This document shows, piece after piece, positions 1 through 7,989 of a stretch of DNA of 64,000 nucleotides (position 1 is the first letter of the stretch; each line of letters opens with the position of its first letter). Origin of the DNA: Salegentibacter sp. Hel_I_6 (GTDB lineage: Bacteria; Bacteroidota; Bacteroidia; Flavobacteriales; Flavobacteriaceae); assembly GCF_000745315.1 (NCBI RefSeq), contig NZ_JQNQ01000001.1, positions 3,286,001 to 3,350,000 of the forward strand, written 5' to 3'. Below the pieces are notes generated by a model, which saw nothing but the letters and a program-made list of their open reading frames with translations, was not told where the DNA came from and searched no databases. The translations under genes and the position numbers were made by a program.

Positions 1-2
1 CA

Positions 3-266
3 ATAGACTGGACTTTCTATGAATGGAATAAATTCAGACTTGAAGTTGCGGACTATTGTAATGAACCACCGACAAAATTGGCCTCCAAAGATGAAGATTA
101 TTTTCAACTTCTGATAAAAGAGATTGATGGTGAGATTAATTTATTAGTTCAAAATCAAAATGGCATTCAAGACAAATTCGAAATAATAGAATTCAAAGAA
201 AACCTAGCAGCTGAGAGTGGTAGCAGCCAATTCGACTATACATTAAAACTAAAACGGATTAAATAA
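3..266 (+). CDS. hypothetical protein, 5' end outside window
   Basis: An open frame runs from the window edge to a TAA at 264-266, so the gene starts upstream. The only internal start is a TTG at 78, but coding-like sequence (IDWTFYEWNKF) lies before it. The visible 87 residues are hydrophilic, with no signal peptide or membrane segment, and no family was recognised. Its stop is 6 nt before an attC-like site, so it looks like the gene of the first cassette of the array that follows. Confidence 0.6.
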   Translation: MDWTFYEWNKFRLEVADYCNEPPTKLASKDEDYFQLLIKEIDGEINLLVQNQNGIQDKFEIIEFKENLAAESGSSQFDYTLKLKRIK

Positions 267-271
267 AGCCA

Positions 272-404
272 GCACACAACACTGTATAAAAAAAATGCTC
301 AAACCTGTCTCAATTCGAAAATCCCTGCTTGTTTGCAACGCCTGATTGTCCTGCGGACAATCAAGCTCGCCAGCTCGCACTATTTTTTATACGGGACGTT
401 AGCA
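272..404. repeat. attC-like recombination site A1
   Basis: Imperfect hairpin site of about 133 nt. The left end is ACACAAC followed by TGTATAAAAAAAATGC. The right end is GCACTATTTTTTATAC followed by GGGACGTTAGCA, with GTTAGCA as the GTTRRRY-like core. The inner part holds the palindrome GATTGTCC-tgc-GGACAATC. The same layout recurs at 814, 1357 and 1967 and, reversed, at 28331. It separates single-gene units, as attC sites do in integrons. Confidence 0.7.
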
Positions 405-416
405 AACAGTAAAAAA

Positions 417-830
417 ATGAAAATAAAATACAAGAAAAAGCGGTTCAATCGATACCTTATTTTTGGAATTCTATGGACAATTTTAGGTTTTCTTAATTTG
501 AACTATTCCGTTGAAAATAACTGGATGGATTACGGATTTTTAGTAATAGCAATACTCTACTGGAGTAGTTTTTTTTACGAAAAAAGCAATCAATACCTGA
601 CCATCGATGATAAATCGATCAAGAAAAATTCTCTTTCTGGAAAAAAACTCTACCTATCCGATATAAACTGGATTAAAAAATTCGCTGGTGATTATATCTT
701 AAAAACTGACACGGAGGAATTAACTATTAATTCGGGGGTGGTTGATGAAAAGTCTTTAATCGAACTCGAGCGAATCCTTTCGAAGTTGGATCTGCCAGCG
801 GACAAAACACCGTTTGCTAACAACATATAA
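417..830 (+). CDS. small membrane protein with two TM segments (cassette gene)
   Basis: A 137-aa protein. ATG 417 is chosen because the frame upstream is repeat sequence of site A1, and 417 is 19 nt after its core. The N-terminus is basic (MKIKYKKKRF), then come two hydrophobic segments (about 13-30 and 40-55), then a soluble C-terminal part with alternating beta-like stretches. It is clearly paralogous to the protein at 2127 (shared Q-Y-L-T-I-D core, same length). The stop codon lies inside the next attC-like site. Family unknown; the layout is reminiscent of small two-TM proteins with a PH-like tail (inference). Confidence 0.7.
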   Translation: MKIKYKKKRFNRYLIFGILWTILGFLNLNYSVENNWMDYGFLVIAILYWSSFFYEKSNQYLTIDDKSIKKNSLSGKKLYLSDINWIKKFAGDYILKTDTEELTINSGVVDEKSLIELERILSKLDLPADKTPFANNI

Positions 831-944
831 AAACAATGCTTACTTAGGTTTTGAATTTAAACTCCATGCTCGCTTGCAACGCCTGATTGTCCTGCGGACA
901 ATCAAGCTCGCCAGCTCGCACTGTTTTTATACGGGACGTTGGCA
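814..944. repeat. attC-like recombination site A2
   Basis: Left end TTGCTAACAAC then ATATAAAAACAATGC; right end GCACTGTTTTTATAC then GGGACGTTGGCA. TATAAAAACA pairs with TGTTTTTATA. TTTGCTAAC at the left is the exact complement of GTTAGCAAA at the start of the preceding cassette (398-406), the hallmark of a circularising integron cassette. Confidence 0.75.
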
Positions 945-960
945 ACAATTAAAACCAAAA

Positions 961-1353
961 ATGATGAAAACTAGAGTATTATTATTTTTCCTTCTTGCCT
1001 CATTAATTTCCTGTTCAGATGATGATTCGGAGGAATGTATCGGTTACAGACCAGAAAATGTAAAAGAGGTTAATGCCCCATCTTCAGGGAAGGTAAATGA
1101 GACAGTAGAAATTGAAGTAAAATTCTCAGTCTACAATGGATGCGGGGAATTCGGAAAATTCGTTGAGAGCGGAAGTGAACAATCAAAAGTAATAGAGGTT
1201 CAGGCAAAGTATGAGGGATGTATTTGTACCCAAGATATACCAACCATAATTGCAGTTTATGAATTTACTCCCTCAACTCCTGGAGAATATGAGTTGAAAT
1301 TCAAGTCCGGAGAAACGGATTATATTACGGTGAATATTGCCGTGACGGATTAA
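961..1353 (+). CDS. small lipoprotein (cassette gene)
   Basis: A 130-aa predicted lipoprotein. ATG 961 (or 964) gives a signal peptide MMKTRVLLFFLLASLISC with the lipobox LISC, followed by an acidic stretch (SDDDSEE), typical of exported Bacteroidota lipoproteins. The rest looks beta-rich with four further cysteines, perhaps an Ig-like fold (inference). The start is 23 nt after the core of site A2 and the stop just before site A3, so this is a one-gene cassette. Function unknown. Confidence 0.75.
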   Translation: MMKTRVLLFFLLASLISCSDDDSEECIGYRPENVKEVNAPSSGKVNETVEIEVKFSVYNGCGEFGKFVESGSEQSKVIEVQAKYEGCICTQDIPTIIAVYEFTPSTPGEYELKFKSGETDYITVNIAVTD

Positions 1354-1356
1354 AAC

Positions 1357-1490
1357 TGTTGCCAACAGCATATAAAAACAATGCTCAAACCTGTCTTGAA
1401 TCGACACTCCGTGCTCGCTTGCAACGCCTGATTGTCCTGCGGACAATCACGCTGGCCAGCTCGCACAGTTTTTATACGAGACGTTGTCAA
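1357..1490. repeat. attC-like recombination site A3
   Basis: Left end TGTTGCCAAC then AGCATATAAAAACAATGC; right end GCACAGTTTTTATACGAGAC then GTTGTCAA. TGTTGCCAAC is the complement of GTTGGCAACA at the start of the preceding cassette (938-947). The inner palindrome GATTGTCC-tgc-GGACAATC is kept. Confidence 0.75.
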
Positions 1491-1525
1491 CCATAGCTCC
1501 TGACCAAAATATAAAATGAAAACAA

Positions 1526-1708
1526 ATGAAAATTAATAAAGTAGGTTACTACATTTTAAACGCAATATTATTTATTTCCATAATTGTCGGTTTTTATGAA
1601 CTGATAGATATTAAAACATTGGTAGGAGTTTTTATAACTCCAGCTTTTATAATATCTGCTTCTTTGAGATATAAAAGTAAAAAAGAGAAAACAGTAGATT
1701 CCATTTAA
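1526..1708 (+). CDS. 60-aa two-TM membrane protein (cassette gene)
   Basis: MKINKVGYYILNAILF opens a 60-residue protein with two hydrophobic segments (about 8-24 and 30-48) and a basic tail (RYKSKKEK). It starts 42 nt after the core of site A3. No family recognised. The cassette continues another 260 nt after the stop without a clear second gene. Confidence 0.55.
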   Translation: MKINKVGYYILNAILFISIIVGFYELIDIKTLVGVFITPAFIISASLRYKSKKEKTVDSI

Positions 1709-1719
1709 AGCGGACTTTT

Positions 1720-1859
1720 ACTCAGCCGCAGATTTAATTCATCACTCTTGCGGACTGGAAATTGATAAATCAGAACTCGAAAGATTAATTAAGGAAGCGA
1801 GATTGTAAAGTTACGGATCCAACTCAGCCGCAAAAAAGAATTTCATCACTGTTGCGGAT
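1720..1859. repeat. two copies of a ~37-nt motif with CCGCA/TGCGG ends
   Basis: ACTCAGCCGCA followed after about 10 nt by TTCATCACT(C/G)TTGCGGA occurs at 1720-1755 and 1822-1859. Each copy could form a small hairpin. Between them an open frame ends in EIDKSELERLIKEARL and a TAA at 1806-1808; it has no standard start and may be the tail of a decayed gene. Otherwise 1709-1966 holds nothing I can name. Confidence 0.4.
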
Positions 1860-1966
1860 AAAACAAATAGAAAGACAAAAGATTAAAAATTTCTCAAATT
1901 AAAAACAAAGCAAACGGAAAAAACGGAACGGCAAATCTTTCGTGCTCCCTCGGCTATGTCGCTACG

Positions 1967-2100
1967 GATTGACAACAATGTATAAAAACAATGCTATCTT
2001 AGTGTCGAATCGTAGGTCTGTGCGTACTTGCTGCGTCTGATTTTCCTGCGGAAAATCATCGCCGACAATCGCCGCACTGTTTTTATACGGGACGTTAGCA
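1967..2100. repeat. attC-like recombination site A4
   Basis: Left end ATTGACAAC then AATGTATAAAAACAATGC; right end GCACTGTTTTTATACGGGAC then GTTAGCA. TTGACAAC complements GTTGTCAA at the start of the preceding cassette (1483). The inner palindrome is a variant (GATTTTCC-tgc-GGAAAATC): the stem covaries with the other sites while pairing is kept. Confidence 0.75.
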
Positions 2101-2126
2101 AACAGTTCAAAATAAAAAATACAATT

Positions 2127-2510
2127 ATGAAAATTAAGTACGAAAATAGTAGGTTGAAAAGTAATTTGGTTTACGGATCCTTTATGATAATCATAGGAAT
2201 TTTTGCTGTTTCAATTAATTCAGATTCTATTTTTAATTATGCCTGGATTATTGTCGGACTTTTACAAGCTGGATCTTATTTTTACGATAAAAAACATCAG
2301 TATTTAACAATCGATAATAACACTCTGACAAAACATTTTCCAATCCCCAAAAAAATAAATATCAATGAAATTAAAAAGGTGAGAAAATTTAAAAATTCCT
2401 ACAAAGTTGAAACTAATAAAGGAAGAATAACAATCTTCAAAGACCTGGTTGAGAAGGATTCTTTAAGAAATTTGGATCATTTTTTTAATGGGCTAAACTT
2501 AAAAGTCTGA
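2127..2510 (+). CDS. small membrane protein, paralogue of the 417 cassette gene
   Basis: A 127-aa protein starting MKIKYENSRLKSN at ATG 2127; the frame upstream is attC-like sequence. It has two hydrophobic segments (about 13-30 and 36-52) and a soluble tail, and aligns along its length with the protein at 417 (Y-F/Y-D/E-K-x-x-Q-Y-L-T-I-D). Both cassettes begin with the same bases, GTTAGCAAACAGT, so one probably arose by duplication or both were captured from the same cassette family. Function unknown. Confidence 0.7.
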   Translation: MKIKYENSRLKSNLVYGSFMIIIGIFAVSINSDSIFNYAWIIVGLLQAGSYFYDKKHQYLTIDNNTLTKHFPIPKKININEIKKVRKFKNSYKVETNKGRITIFKDLVEKDSLRNLDHFFNGLNLKV

Positions 2511-2517
2511 AAACCGT

Positions 2518-2576
2518 TTGCTAATAACTAAGCGTTCGTGTGGCCGGTACGGCCCAACATGAACGCACTGTTGACT
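2518..2576. repeat. short attC-like site A5 (59-base-element size)
   Basis: TTGCTAATAAC, then AAGCGTTCGTGTGGCC-ggtac-GGCCCAACATGAACGC, then the core GTTGACT. The stem GCGTTCGTGTGGCC / GGCCCAACATGAACGC has small internal bulges, as classical 59-base elements do. Its left end complements the start of its cassette (GTTAGCAAA at 2094). Its structure is unlike the ~130-nt sites before it, although it ends the same type of cassette. Confidence 0.65.
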
Positions 2577-3023
2577 AAACCGGTTCTTTGCCGGTCAGCC
2601 ATATATGGGGATTAATATGTTTTTCGGAGGTCAAATTTGTTAGGTAAGGCAGCTAAGCTCTATGCGCAATTTCAGGTTTTTGCTATTAATCGATGATGCC
2701 ACTGCTTTTTACTATATTTTTTTACTGGGACTTACGGGATTTACTATCATTTTGATCGCTTTGGGCCATAGGTTTCCTGTTACGCCCGGAAGGATCGTTT
2801 TTCATACTCATTTATTTGATTGTTTTCTTAGTTTTTCCATCCAGTATCTTGGTGGGCCTCGTGCCATAAAAGTAGTAAGTGTCACCAATTTTCCTTTCTT
2901 GCACACCGGGCAAAGCTGGTTTTGTAGTGGTTGGCGCTCTTTGAGTTGCACCCGTCCTGTAAGCTTCCCTTAAAACCGAACTGTTTAAAAGTATAATATA
3001 TTTTATAACTTTAAACAGTAATT

Positions 3024-3290
3024 ATGAAGAAGAGTAGATATTCACCACAGCAAATCGCAAAGATTTTAAAGGAGTTTGATAACGGAAAAACGGCCGCAGA
3101 GATCAGCCGTGAATATGGTATTAGTACAGCTGCGTTCTACAAGTGGCGGGAACGCTATGGCGGGATGAACGGTAAAGAGCTTAAGCGCCTAAAAGATCTG
3201 GAAGAGGAAAACCGAAGACTGAAGCAGATGTATGCCAATCTATCCCTAGATCATCAAATGGCCAAAGAAATCATTGAAAAAAAGCTTTAA
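3024..3290 (+). CDS. IS3-family transposase OrfA
   Basis: An 88-aa helix-turn-helix protein (PQQIAKILKEF, then ISREYGISTAAFYKWRERYGG) followed by a leucine-zipper-like stretch (LKDLEEENRRLKQMYANL). This is the usual DNA-binding partner of IS3 transposases. The gene ends in an A7G run (3277-3284), the type of site at which a -1 ribosomal frameshift joins OrfA to OrfB. Its C-terminal MAKEIIEKKL suggests the IS407-like group (from memory of the family). Confidence 0.9.
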   Translation: MKKSRYSPQQIAKILKEFDNGKTAAEISREYGISTAAFYKWRERYGGMNGKELKRLKDLEEENRRLKQMYANLSLDHQMAKEIIEKKL

Positions 3291-3364
3291 AGCCCTGCCG
3301 TAAAAGAACTATTGCTAAAGAACTTGTTCATTACGGTATTAGCAGGGCGTGCCGTGTTTTAAAT

Positions 3365-4156
3365 ATGAGCAAAAGCGTTTTTTATTACAGGCCAATTCCA
3401 AAGGACGATACTGCTATCGAAGCGGCCTTACAACAAAAAGCTAAAGAACATAGCGAAGAAGGCTTTTGGATGGCTTACGATCGTCTAAGAAATGAAGGCA
3501 AGCCCTGGAACCATAAACGGGTATACCGGGTCTATAAAAAGCTTGGCCTAAGTTTGAGACGAAAGGTAAAAAAGCGGTTACCTGCCAGAGTTAAAGAACC
3601 CCTGGAGGCTCCCATAGCTCTTAATCGTAGCTGGAGTATTGATTTTGTAACCGATGTTCTGGAAAATAAAAGGCGCTTCCGTGGTTTAACCGTAATCGAT
3701 GATTACAACCGGGAAGCATTGCATATAGAAATTGATTTTTCACTGCCCAGCAAACGTGTCGTCTGGGTATTGAACCATTTGATTAATCGCAGGGGAAAAC
3801 CTCAAAAAATAAGAATGGATAATGGACCTGAATTTGTTGCTAAGATCGCTTCAGAATGGAGCCAGATGCAAGAAATCGACTTTCAGTATATTCAACCCGG
3901 GAAACCAACTCAGAATGCTTTTATAGAACGGTTCAATGGAACATATCGAAGGGGCGTTCTCAATAAGTACCTATTTGAAAATCTCAATCAGGTAAGGGAA
4001 CAAACCGAGAACTGGATGGAAGATTACAACAACGTAAGACCACATAATGCATTGGGAAAAATGGCGCCCGTAGCATACGCGAAAAGTCATTCTCCTGGCG
4101 GTACCGCCAGGAGAATGAAAAATGATATTTTTGGACAATCAAGCAGTTCTAATTAG
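3365..4156 (+). CDS. IS3-family transposase OrfB (DDE)
   Basis: 263 aa from ATG 3365; the same frame stays open upstream to 3284, overlapping the end of OrfA, so the working protein is probably the OrfA-OrfB frameshift fusion. The DDE residues are visible: D93 in SWSIDFVTD, D152 in RMDNGPEF, and E188 in NAFIERFNG. A complete rve-type integrase core. Differs from the copy at 37072 at a few residues only (for example N/T near WMEDYNN, A/V near PVAYAK). Confidence 0.92.
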   Translation: MSKSVFYYRPIPKDDTAIEAALQQKAKEHSEEGFWMAYDRLRNEGKPWNHKRVYRVYKKLGLSLRRKVKKRLPARVKEPLEAPIALNRSWSIDFVTDVLENKRRFRGLTVIDDYNREALHIEIDFSLPSKRVVWVLNHLINRRGKPQKIRMDNGPEFVAKIASEWSQMQEIDFQYIQPGKPTQNAFIERFNGTYRRGVLNKYLFENLNQVREQTENWMEDYNNVRPHNALGKMAPVAYAKSHSPGGTARRMKNDIFGQSSSSN

Positions 4157-5149
4157 GGGAAGCTTACAGTCCCAGGCTTTGCTGTAGCTGGGTAATCGTA
4201 ATTTTTTTGTGGTAGGAGCTCAAGATTCCATAATGACGGATGCGAACAAAGCCTTTGGGAAGTATGTGAAGAGCGAACCGCCTGATGAACTCTGCATCAG
4301 ATAAACGTAATAAGGATTTTCTTCCCCCGTGGCGGTAGTCCTTTACAGAAAATGTAACGCTTTTATTATCCAGGTTTTTAATTCTGTGGTTACTGATGGC
4401 GATCTTATGGGTATAGCGACCGAGGTATTCCACCACCTGGGCGGGACCTAAAAATGGACGTTTACAATAAACTACCCAATCATATTTAAAAAGGCTTTCG
4501 TAGAAGTCTTTAGATTGTGGTTCCAGTTCCTTGCGAAGGGAAGCCACAAAAAGGGCCCTAAAAACCTTGCTCATAGCCTTGACCGGGAACAGGTATTTTC
4601 CATTGCTTTTTGCAGATTTCCATTGACCGCTTTGGGCAATACCACCCCCGGGAACAATACAGTGCAGGTGTGGGTGCAAAGAAAGGTTTTGCCCCCAGGT
4701 GTGCAGGATGGCGATCATCCCAGGTTTGGCACCCAGGAATTTATGGTTGGATGCAAAATCCTGGATCACCTGCCAGGTTATTTTAAACAGTAGAGGATAC
4801 ATTTTTTTAGGCTCATACAGGCATAGGCGGTTGAGGGCTGATGGCAATGTGAAGACCACGTGGAAGTAAGGCACGTTTAAGAGTTCTTCTTCCCGTGCCC
4901 GGATCCATTCCTCCTTTTTATGCCCCTGGCACTTGGGACAATGGCGGTTCCGGCAACTATTATAACTAAGGTGGAGCCGATGGCAGGAAGGATTGTTACA
5001 ACGGTCGATATGGCCACCCAGGGCAGCAGTGCGGCATTTGCGCAAGGCGTGCAGGGTTCTTGTCTGCCAGGTGTTGTAACAATATTTGGATAAAGATTCC
5101 GTATTCCTTTCCAGAACCTGGGCCACCTCATAGGCAGCAGGTCTCACGG

Positions 5150-6050
5150 CTACTTCTTGTATAGTCGGTCCAACGGACTGAAGGGCTTCTGCCTACCGAG
5201 TTGTGCCACGTGCAAGTAGGTGAGGGTGGTTTGGATATCTGCGTGTCCCAGTAAATCTTTGACACTGATAATATCCAATCCCATCTCCAAAAGGTGGGTG
5301 GCATAGCTGTGCCGAAGGCTGTGGGTAGTGATATCTTTCTGGATCCCACTTTGTTTACGGGCTTCCCGGACGATCCATTGCACCCCCATTGCCGATAACT
5401 GGGATGGGTTTCCTTTCCTGTTGTAGCCATTAAAACACCAGGTGGTAGGATTATCTGCAGCGATATATTTTTTTAGACCACGGATCTGCATTTGGGACAA
5501 AGGAACATAACGGTCTTTTCTTCCTTTGCCCTGGCGGATGTGGAGCATCTTCCGATCAAAATCCAGGTCTTTGAGCTGAAGGCTGCAAATTTCAAAGCAG
5601 CGAAGGCCACAGCCATAGAGCATTGCTAGTACCAGCCGGTGTTTGAGAAGTTTGGGTGTTTTAAGCAGTTGTTTTACTTCACTACGGCTTAATACCACCG
5701 GGAGTTTGTGGGGACGTTCTATGGAAGGCAACATAACCCGCATTGCTTTCATACCAGAGATACGATAGGCATAGCGAAGACCATAGACCGTATGCTTGAA
5801 AAAACTGTCGGATGGTGTTTTGTGCTGGGATTTTAGAAGGTGCAGGTAATCCAAAATCTGTTCTTCATCGAGATCAAGAGGACTACATTTAAAATGGAGG
5901 GACATATGCGCAAGGCAGCGGGAGTAGTTGGTAAGGGTACTTTGACTTTTACCGGCGAGTTCTACGGAACGTTTTAACTTGCGGTAGAGTTCGCCGAACT
6001 CGGGTACAGAATTACAAGCCCTGTCAATGAGGGTACTACTTTTTTTTCAT
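5150..6050 (-). CDS. tyrosine recombinase of the IS91-type element (possible 5' frameshift)
   Basis: Catalytic domain complete: arginine in LYGCGLRCFE, lysine in QGKGRKDRYVPL, HSLRHSYATHLLE, LLGHADIQTTLTYLHV with the nucleophile Tyr. From the internal ATG at 5905 it would be 251 aa and lack its N-terminal SAM-like domain. The frame stays open upstream (SSTLIDRACNSVPEFGELYRK-like sequence) to an A8 run next to ATG 6048-6050; one A fewer would give an intact ~300-aa protein. It lacks the IntI-specific insertion, so I read it as Xer-like, travelling with the IS91 transposase that begins 3 nt downstream. Confidence 0.8.
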
Positions 6051-6135
6051 AACTTTCAATATTATAATTAGAGATACTTAAAGGTAGTGAATAGTGATTT
6101 AGCGATCTCTTGAAGCTACCTTTAGGTTTAGTTCA

Positions 6136-7989
6136 ATCGAGTAGACGGCTCCGCCGTTAATTGACGGAGTGCGCCTCTCACACCACCATACGTACGGGTC
6201 TCGTATACGGCGGTTCGATAATGAAACTTATCGATTATAGTATTCGATTAAACCAACATAACCTTTCATTTTTAAGCGTTTTATGGTAATAGTGGTACGC
6301 AAGATAGGACTCTGGGCTACAGCCCAGCCGCCCATTCGGGTGCGACTCCAGGCATAGGCTTGATCTGGATTAATACCCAATCGAATAAGGTTTTTCCGTT
6401 TTCGTTCGGGCTTTTTCCAGTGATGCCAGATGCAATACCGTAAACGATTCCTTAGCCATTCTTCCAGCTTCTTAAGCTTTCCCTGAATGGATGCCGGTTT
6501 AAAGTAATTGATCCAGCCCCTTAACAATAAGTTGATGCTGTGGATACGTTCTTCAAAGCTTGCAGGAATTGTCTTTTTGGTAATATATTTAAGTTTTGAC
6601 TTAAATATTTCCCATTTTGACGCTTCTGCCACAAGCTGGTATTTGGCCTTTTCTCCTTTCTTGTAGGTTGGTACAAAACCAAATCCCAATACCTTAAAGG
6701 TTAAAGGTTTACGTATGCCACTTTTCTCCCTATTGATTGGAAGCCGGAGTTTGTCCCGGAGAAATTTGTAGATACTATTACCTACGCGTTTCGCAGCGGG
6801 TTTACTTCGAACGTAAATACTAAAATCATCGGCATATCTTACATAGCGGTGTCCTCGCTTTTCCAGTTCTTTATCCAGCTCATTGAGCAGAATATTGGAG
6901 AGCAAAGGACTTAAGGGAGAACCTTGCGGGACTCCTTTCCTGCGTTTATGCAACTTGCCGTTAATTTGTATCGGAGCTCTTAAAAATGACCGCAATAACT
7001 TTAAAGTAGCCCGGCATTTTACCTTTTTGAATATCAAGTCTAACAGTACATCGTGGGCCACTTCATCAAAGAAGCTCTTTAAATCAATATCGACGATGTT
7101 TTGGTAGCCAGAATTGATATTTTCAAGGCTCTGTGCAACGGCTTGATGGGCATTGCGGTTTGGTCTGAATCCATAACTATAATTTTGAAAGGCTGGCTCA
7201 AATACTGGTTGCAAAACCTGATGTAATGCTTGCTGAAATACCCTGTCGACAACCGTGGGAATACCGAGTAAACGTTTCTTCCCGTTGCTTTTTGGTATTT
7301 CAACTCCCAGTATTGGAGCCACCTGATATTCCCCTCGTTCTATCTGCCGGGCGTATTGTTTACCGTGAGCTTTTAGAATAGATTGGAGTCCTGTTATTTG
7401 GACGTTATCTATACCTGCTGCTCCTTTGTTGCGATACACCTGACGGAAGGCTTGGTTTAGGTTCTTTTTACTTGTTAATTCTTTAATCATTAATACTAAA
7501 ACAAATTTGTTGTCTCGCTTGATCGAAGGCTATTATTCTACCGGAAGGCTATCCGTAACATAAAATAACTCCAAGGTTCATTAAAGACCATTATCGTTCA
7601 GTCCTTCACCGGCTTATCAGGTGACCGGCTACTATGACTTCGGCTGACTTCTCCATCAAGCCATCCCGTGGCTATGGAGATCTCCCCAGGTAAGAACATC
7701 TTCTTTCCCCTGATTCCTGCCGGATCTACTACTTCGGTATTCATTTCGAAAGAAATGTTTAGGACATCACAATGATGTGCTTGCTCATCCAACCTTGTAG
7801 CCTCATATCCGGTTCCTGTTCGTCAGCACCAGGGTTTGTAGTCCCGCTTCCTTCAGTCCCAACTTCGCAGTTGGCAACCTTGCGGCTTACTAATGGTTCA
7901 AGGCGTCACCCCTGCCCATAAGGGACTTGCACCCTTTAGATTAATCTTTTACCTTTCGGTAAAAGAAAAGATGCCCATGCTGGGCACAC
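6136..7989 (-). mobile_element. group II intron, class C-like, copy 1 (1854 bp)
   Basis: The minus strand begins GTGTGCCC, a GUGYG-type intron start, and ends ...CTACTCGAT, an AY end. The 3' part carries a domain V-like hairpin (CCGCCGTATACGAG / CGTACGTATGGTGG) and a domain VI stem. Only a ribozyme and a reverse transcriptase are present, with no DNA endonuclease domain, as in bacterial class C introns. Exon junction: ...CGTTGT^TGAAC. Identical in length, and in its encoded protein, to the copy at 28458-30311, so it moved recently. Confidence 0.9.
6228..7490 (-). CDS. ltrA: group II intron reverse transcriptase/maturase
   Basis: 420 aa. Reverse transcriptase motifs: DIDLKSFFDEV (about 134-144), GVPQGSPLSPLLSN (about 186-199), YADD at 219-222. 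A thumb/maturase part follows (KVLGFGFVPTYK, ... LRGWINYFKP) and the C-terminal region WSRTRMGGWAVAQSP. No HNH endonuclease domain, consistent with class C introns, which use single-stranded or hairpin targets. The protein splices the intron and copies it into new sites. Identical to the protein at 28957-30219. Confidence 0.95.
   Translation of the reverse strand: MIKELTSKKNLNQAFRQVYRNKGAAGIDNVQITGLQSILKAHGKQYARQIERGEYQVAPILGVEIPKSNGKKRLLGIPTVVDRVFQQALHQVLQPVFEPAFQNYSYGFRPNRNAHQAVAQSLENINSGYQNIVDIDLKSFFDEVAHDVLLDLIFKKVKCRATLKLLRSFLRAPIQINGKLHKRRKGVPQGSPLSPLLSNILLNELDKELEKRGHRYVRYADDFSIYVRSKPAAKRVGNSIYKFLRDKLRLPINREKSGIRKPLTFKVLGFGFVPTYKKGEKAKYQLVAEASKWEIFKSKLKYITKKTIPASFEERIHSINLLLRGWINYFKPASIQGKLKKLEEWLRNRLRYCIWHHWKKPERKRKNLIRLGINPDQAYAWSRTRMGGWAVAQSPILRTTITIKRLKMKGYVGLIEYYNR

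Larger units (their letters stand above)
2958..4168 (+). mobile_element. IS3-family insertion sequence, copy 1 (1211 bp)
   Basis: The ends are inverted repeats TGTAAGCTTCCC and GGGGAAGCTTACA, with further pairing inward (ACCGAACTG / CAGTTCT). Flanked by a 4-bp target duplication GTCC (2954-2957 and 4169-4172). Contains orfA and orfB with an A7G slippery run. A second copy of identical length lies at 36665-37875. It interrupts the IS91 transposase gene. Confidence 0.93.
2808..5147 (-). pseudogene. IS91-family HUH transposase, interrupted by IS3
   Basis: Starts at 5147 and reads in frame to the IS3 junction, where IS3 bases create a false stop (4164). Removing IS3 and one GTCC target copy restores the frame: ...QSLGRVQLKERQP..., then CPVCKKGKLVTLTTFMARGPP-like sequence and a TGA at 2808-2810, about 374 aa in all, a normal IS91 length. 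Visible: N-terminal Cys/His zinc-binding region (CNNPSCH, CRNRHCPKC), HUH motif HPHLHC, and the tyrosine region VEYLGRYTHK. Rolling-circle transposition is known for the family. This copy should be dead because its C-terminal Zn-finger is cut off. Confidence 0.85.
2808..6050 (-). mobile_element. IS91-type element with tyrosine recombinase, split by an IS3 copy
   Basis: On the minus strand a tyrosine recombinase gene is followed by an HUH transposase, the gene pair seen in Bacteroidota IS91 relatives. The coordinates give only the coding span; true ends (oriIS and terIS) were not fixed. The whole element lies inside the cassette starting at 2570 (GTTGACTAAACC) and ending near 6136 (GGTTTAGTTCAAC). 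Palindromes at 2578-2594 (ACCGG-ttcttt-GCCGGT) and near 6074-6124 (AAAGGTAG / CTACCTTT) could belong to its ends. Confidence 0.7.

Noticed and set aside
2662..2973. A 103-codon + strand frame left of IS3 copy 1.
   Set aside because: It is antisense to the 3' end of the IS91 transposase, whose frame is restored by removing IS3.
5150..6050. The tyrosine recombinase beside the cassettes as the integron integrase IntI.
   Set aside because: It lacks the IntI-specific extra segment before the second active-site box, is adjacent to an IS91 transposase on the same strand, and this pair is a usual IS91 arrangement in Bacteroidota.
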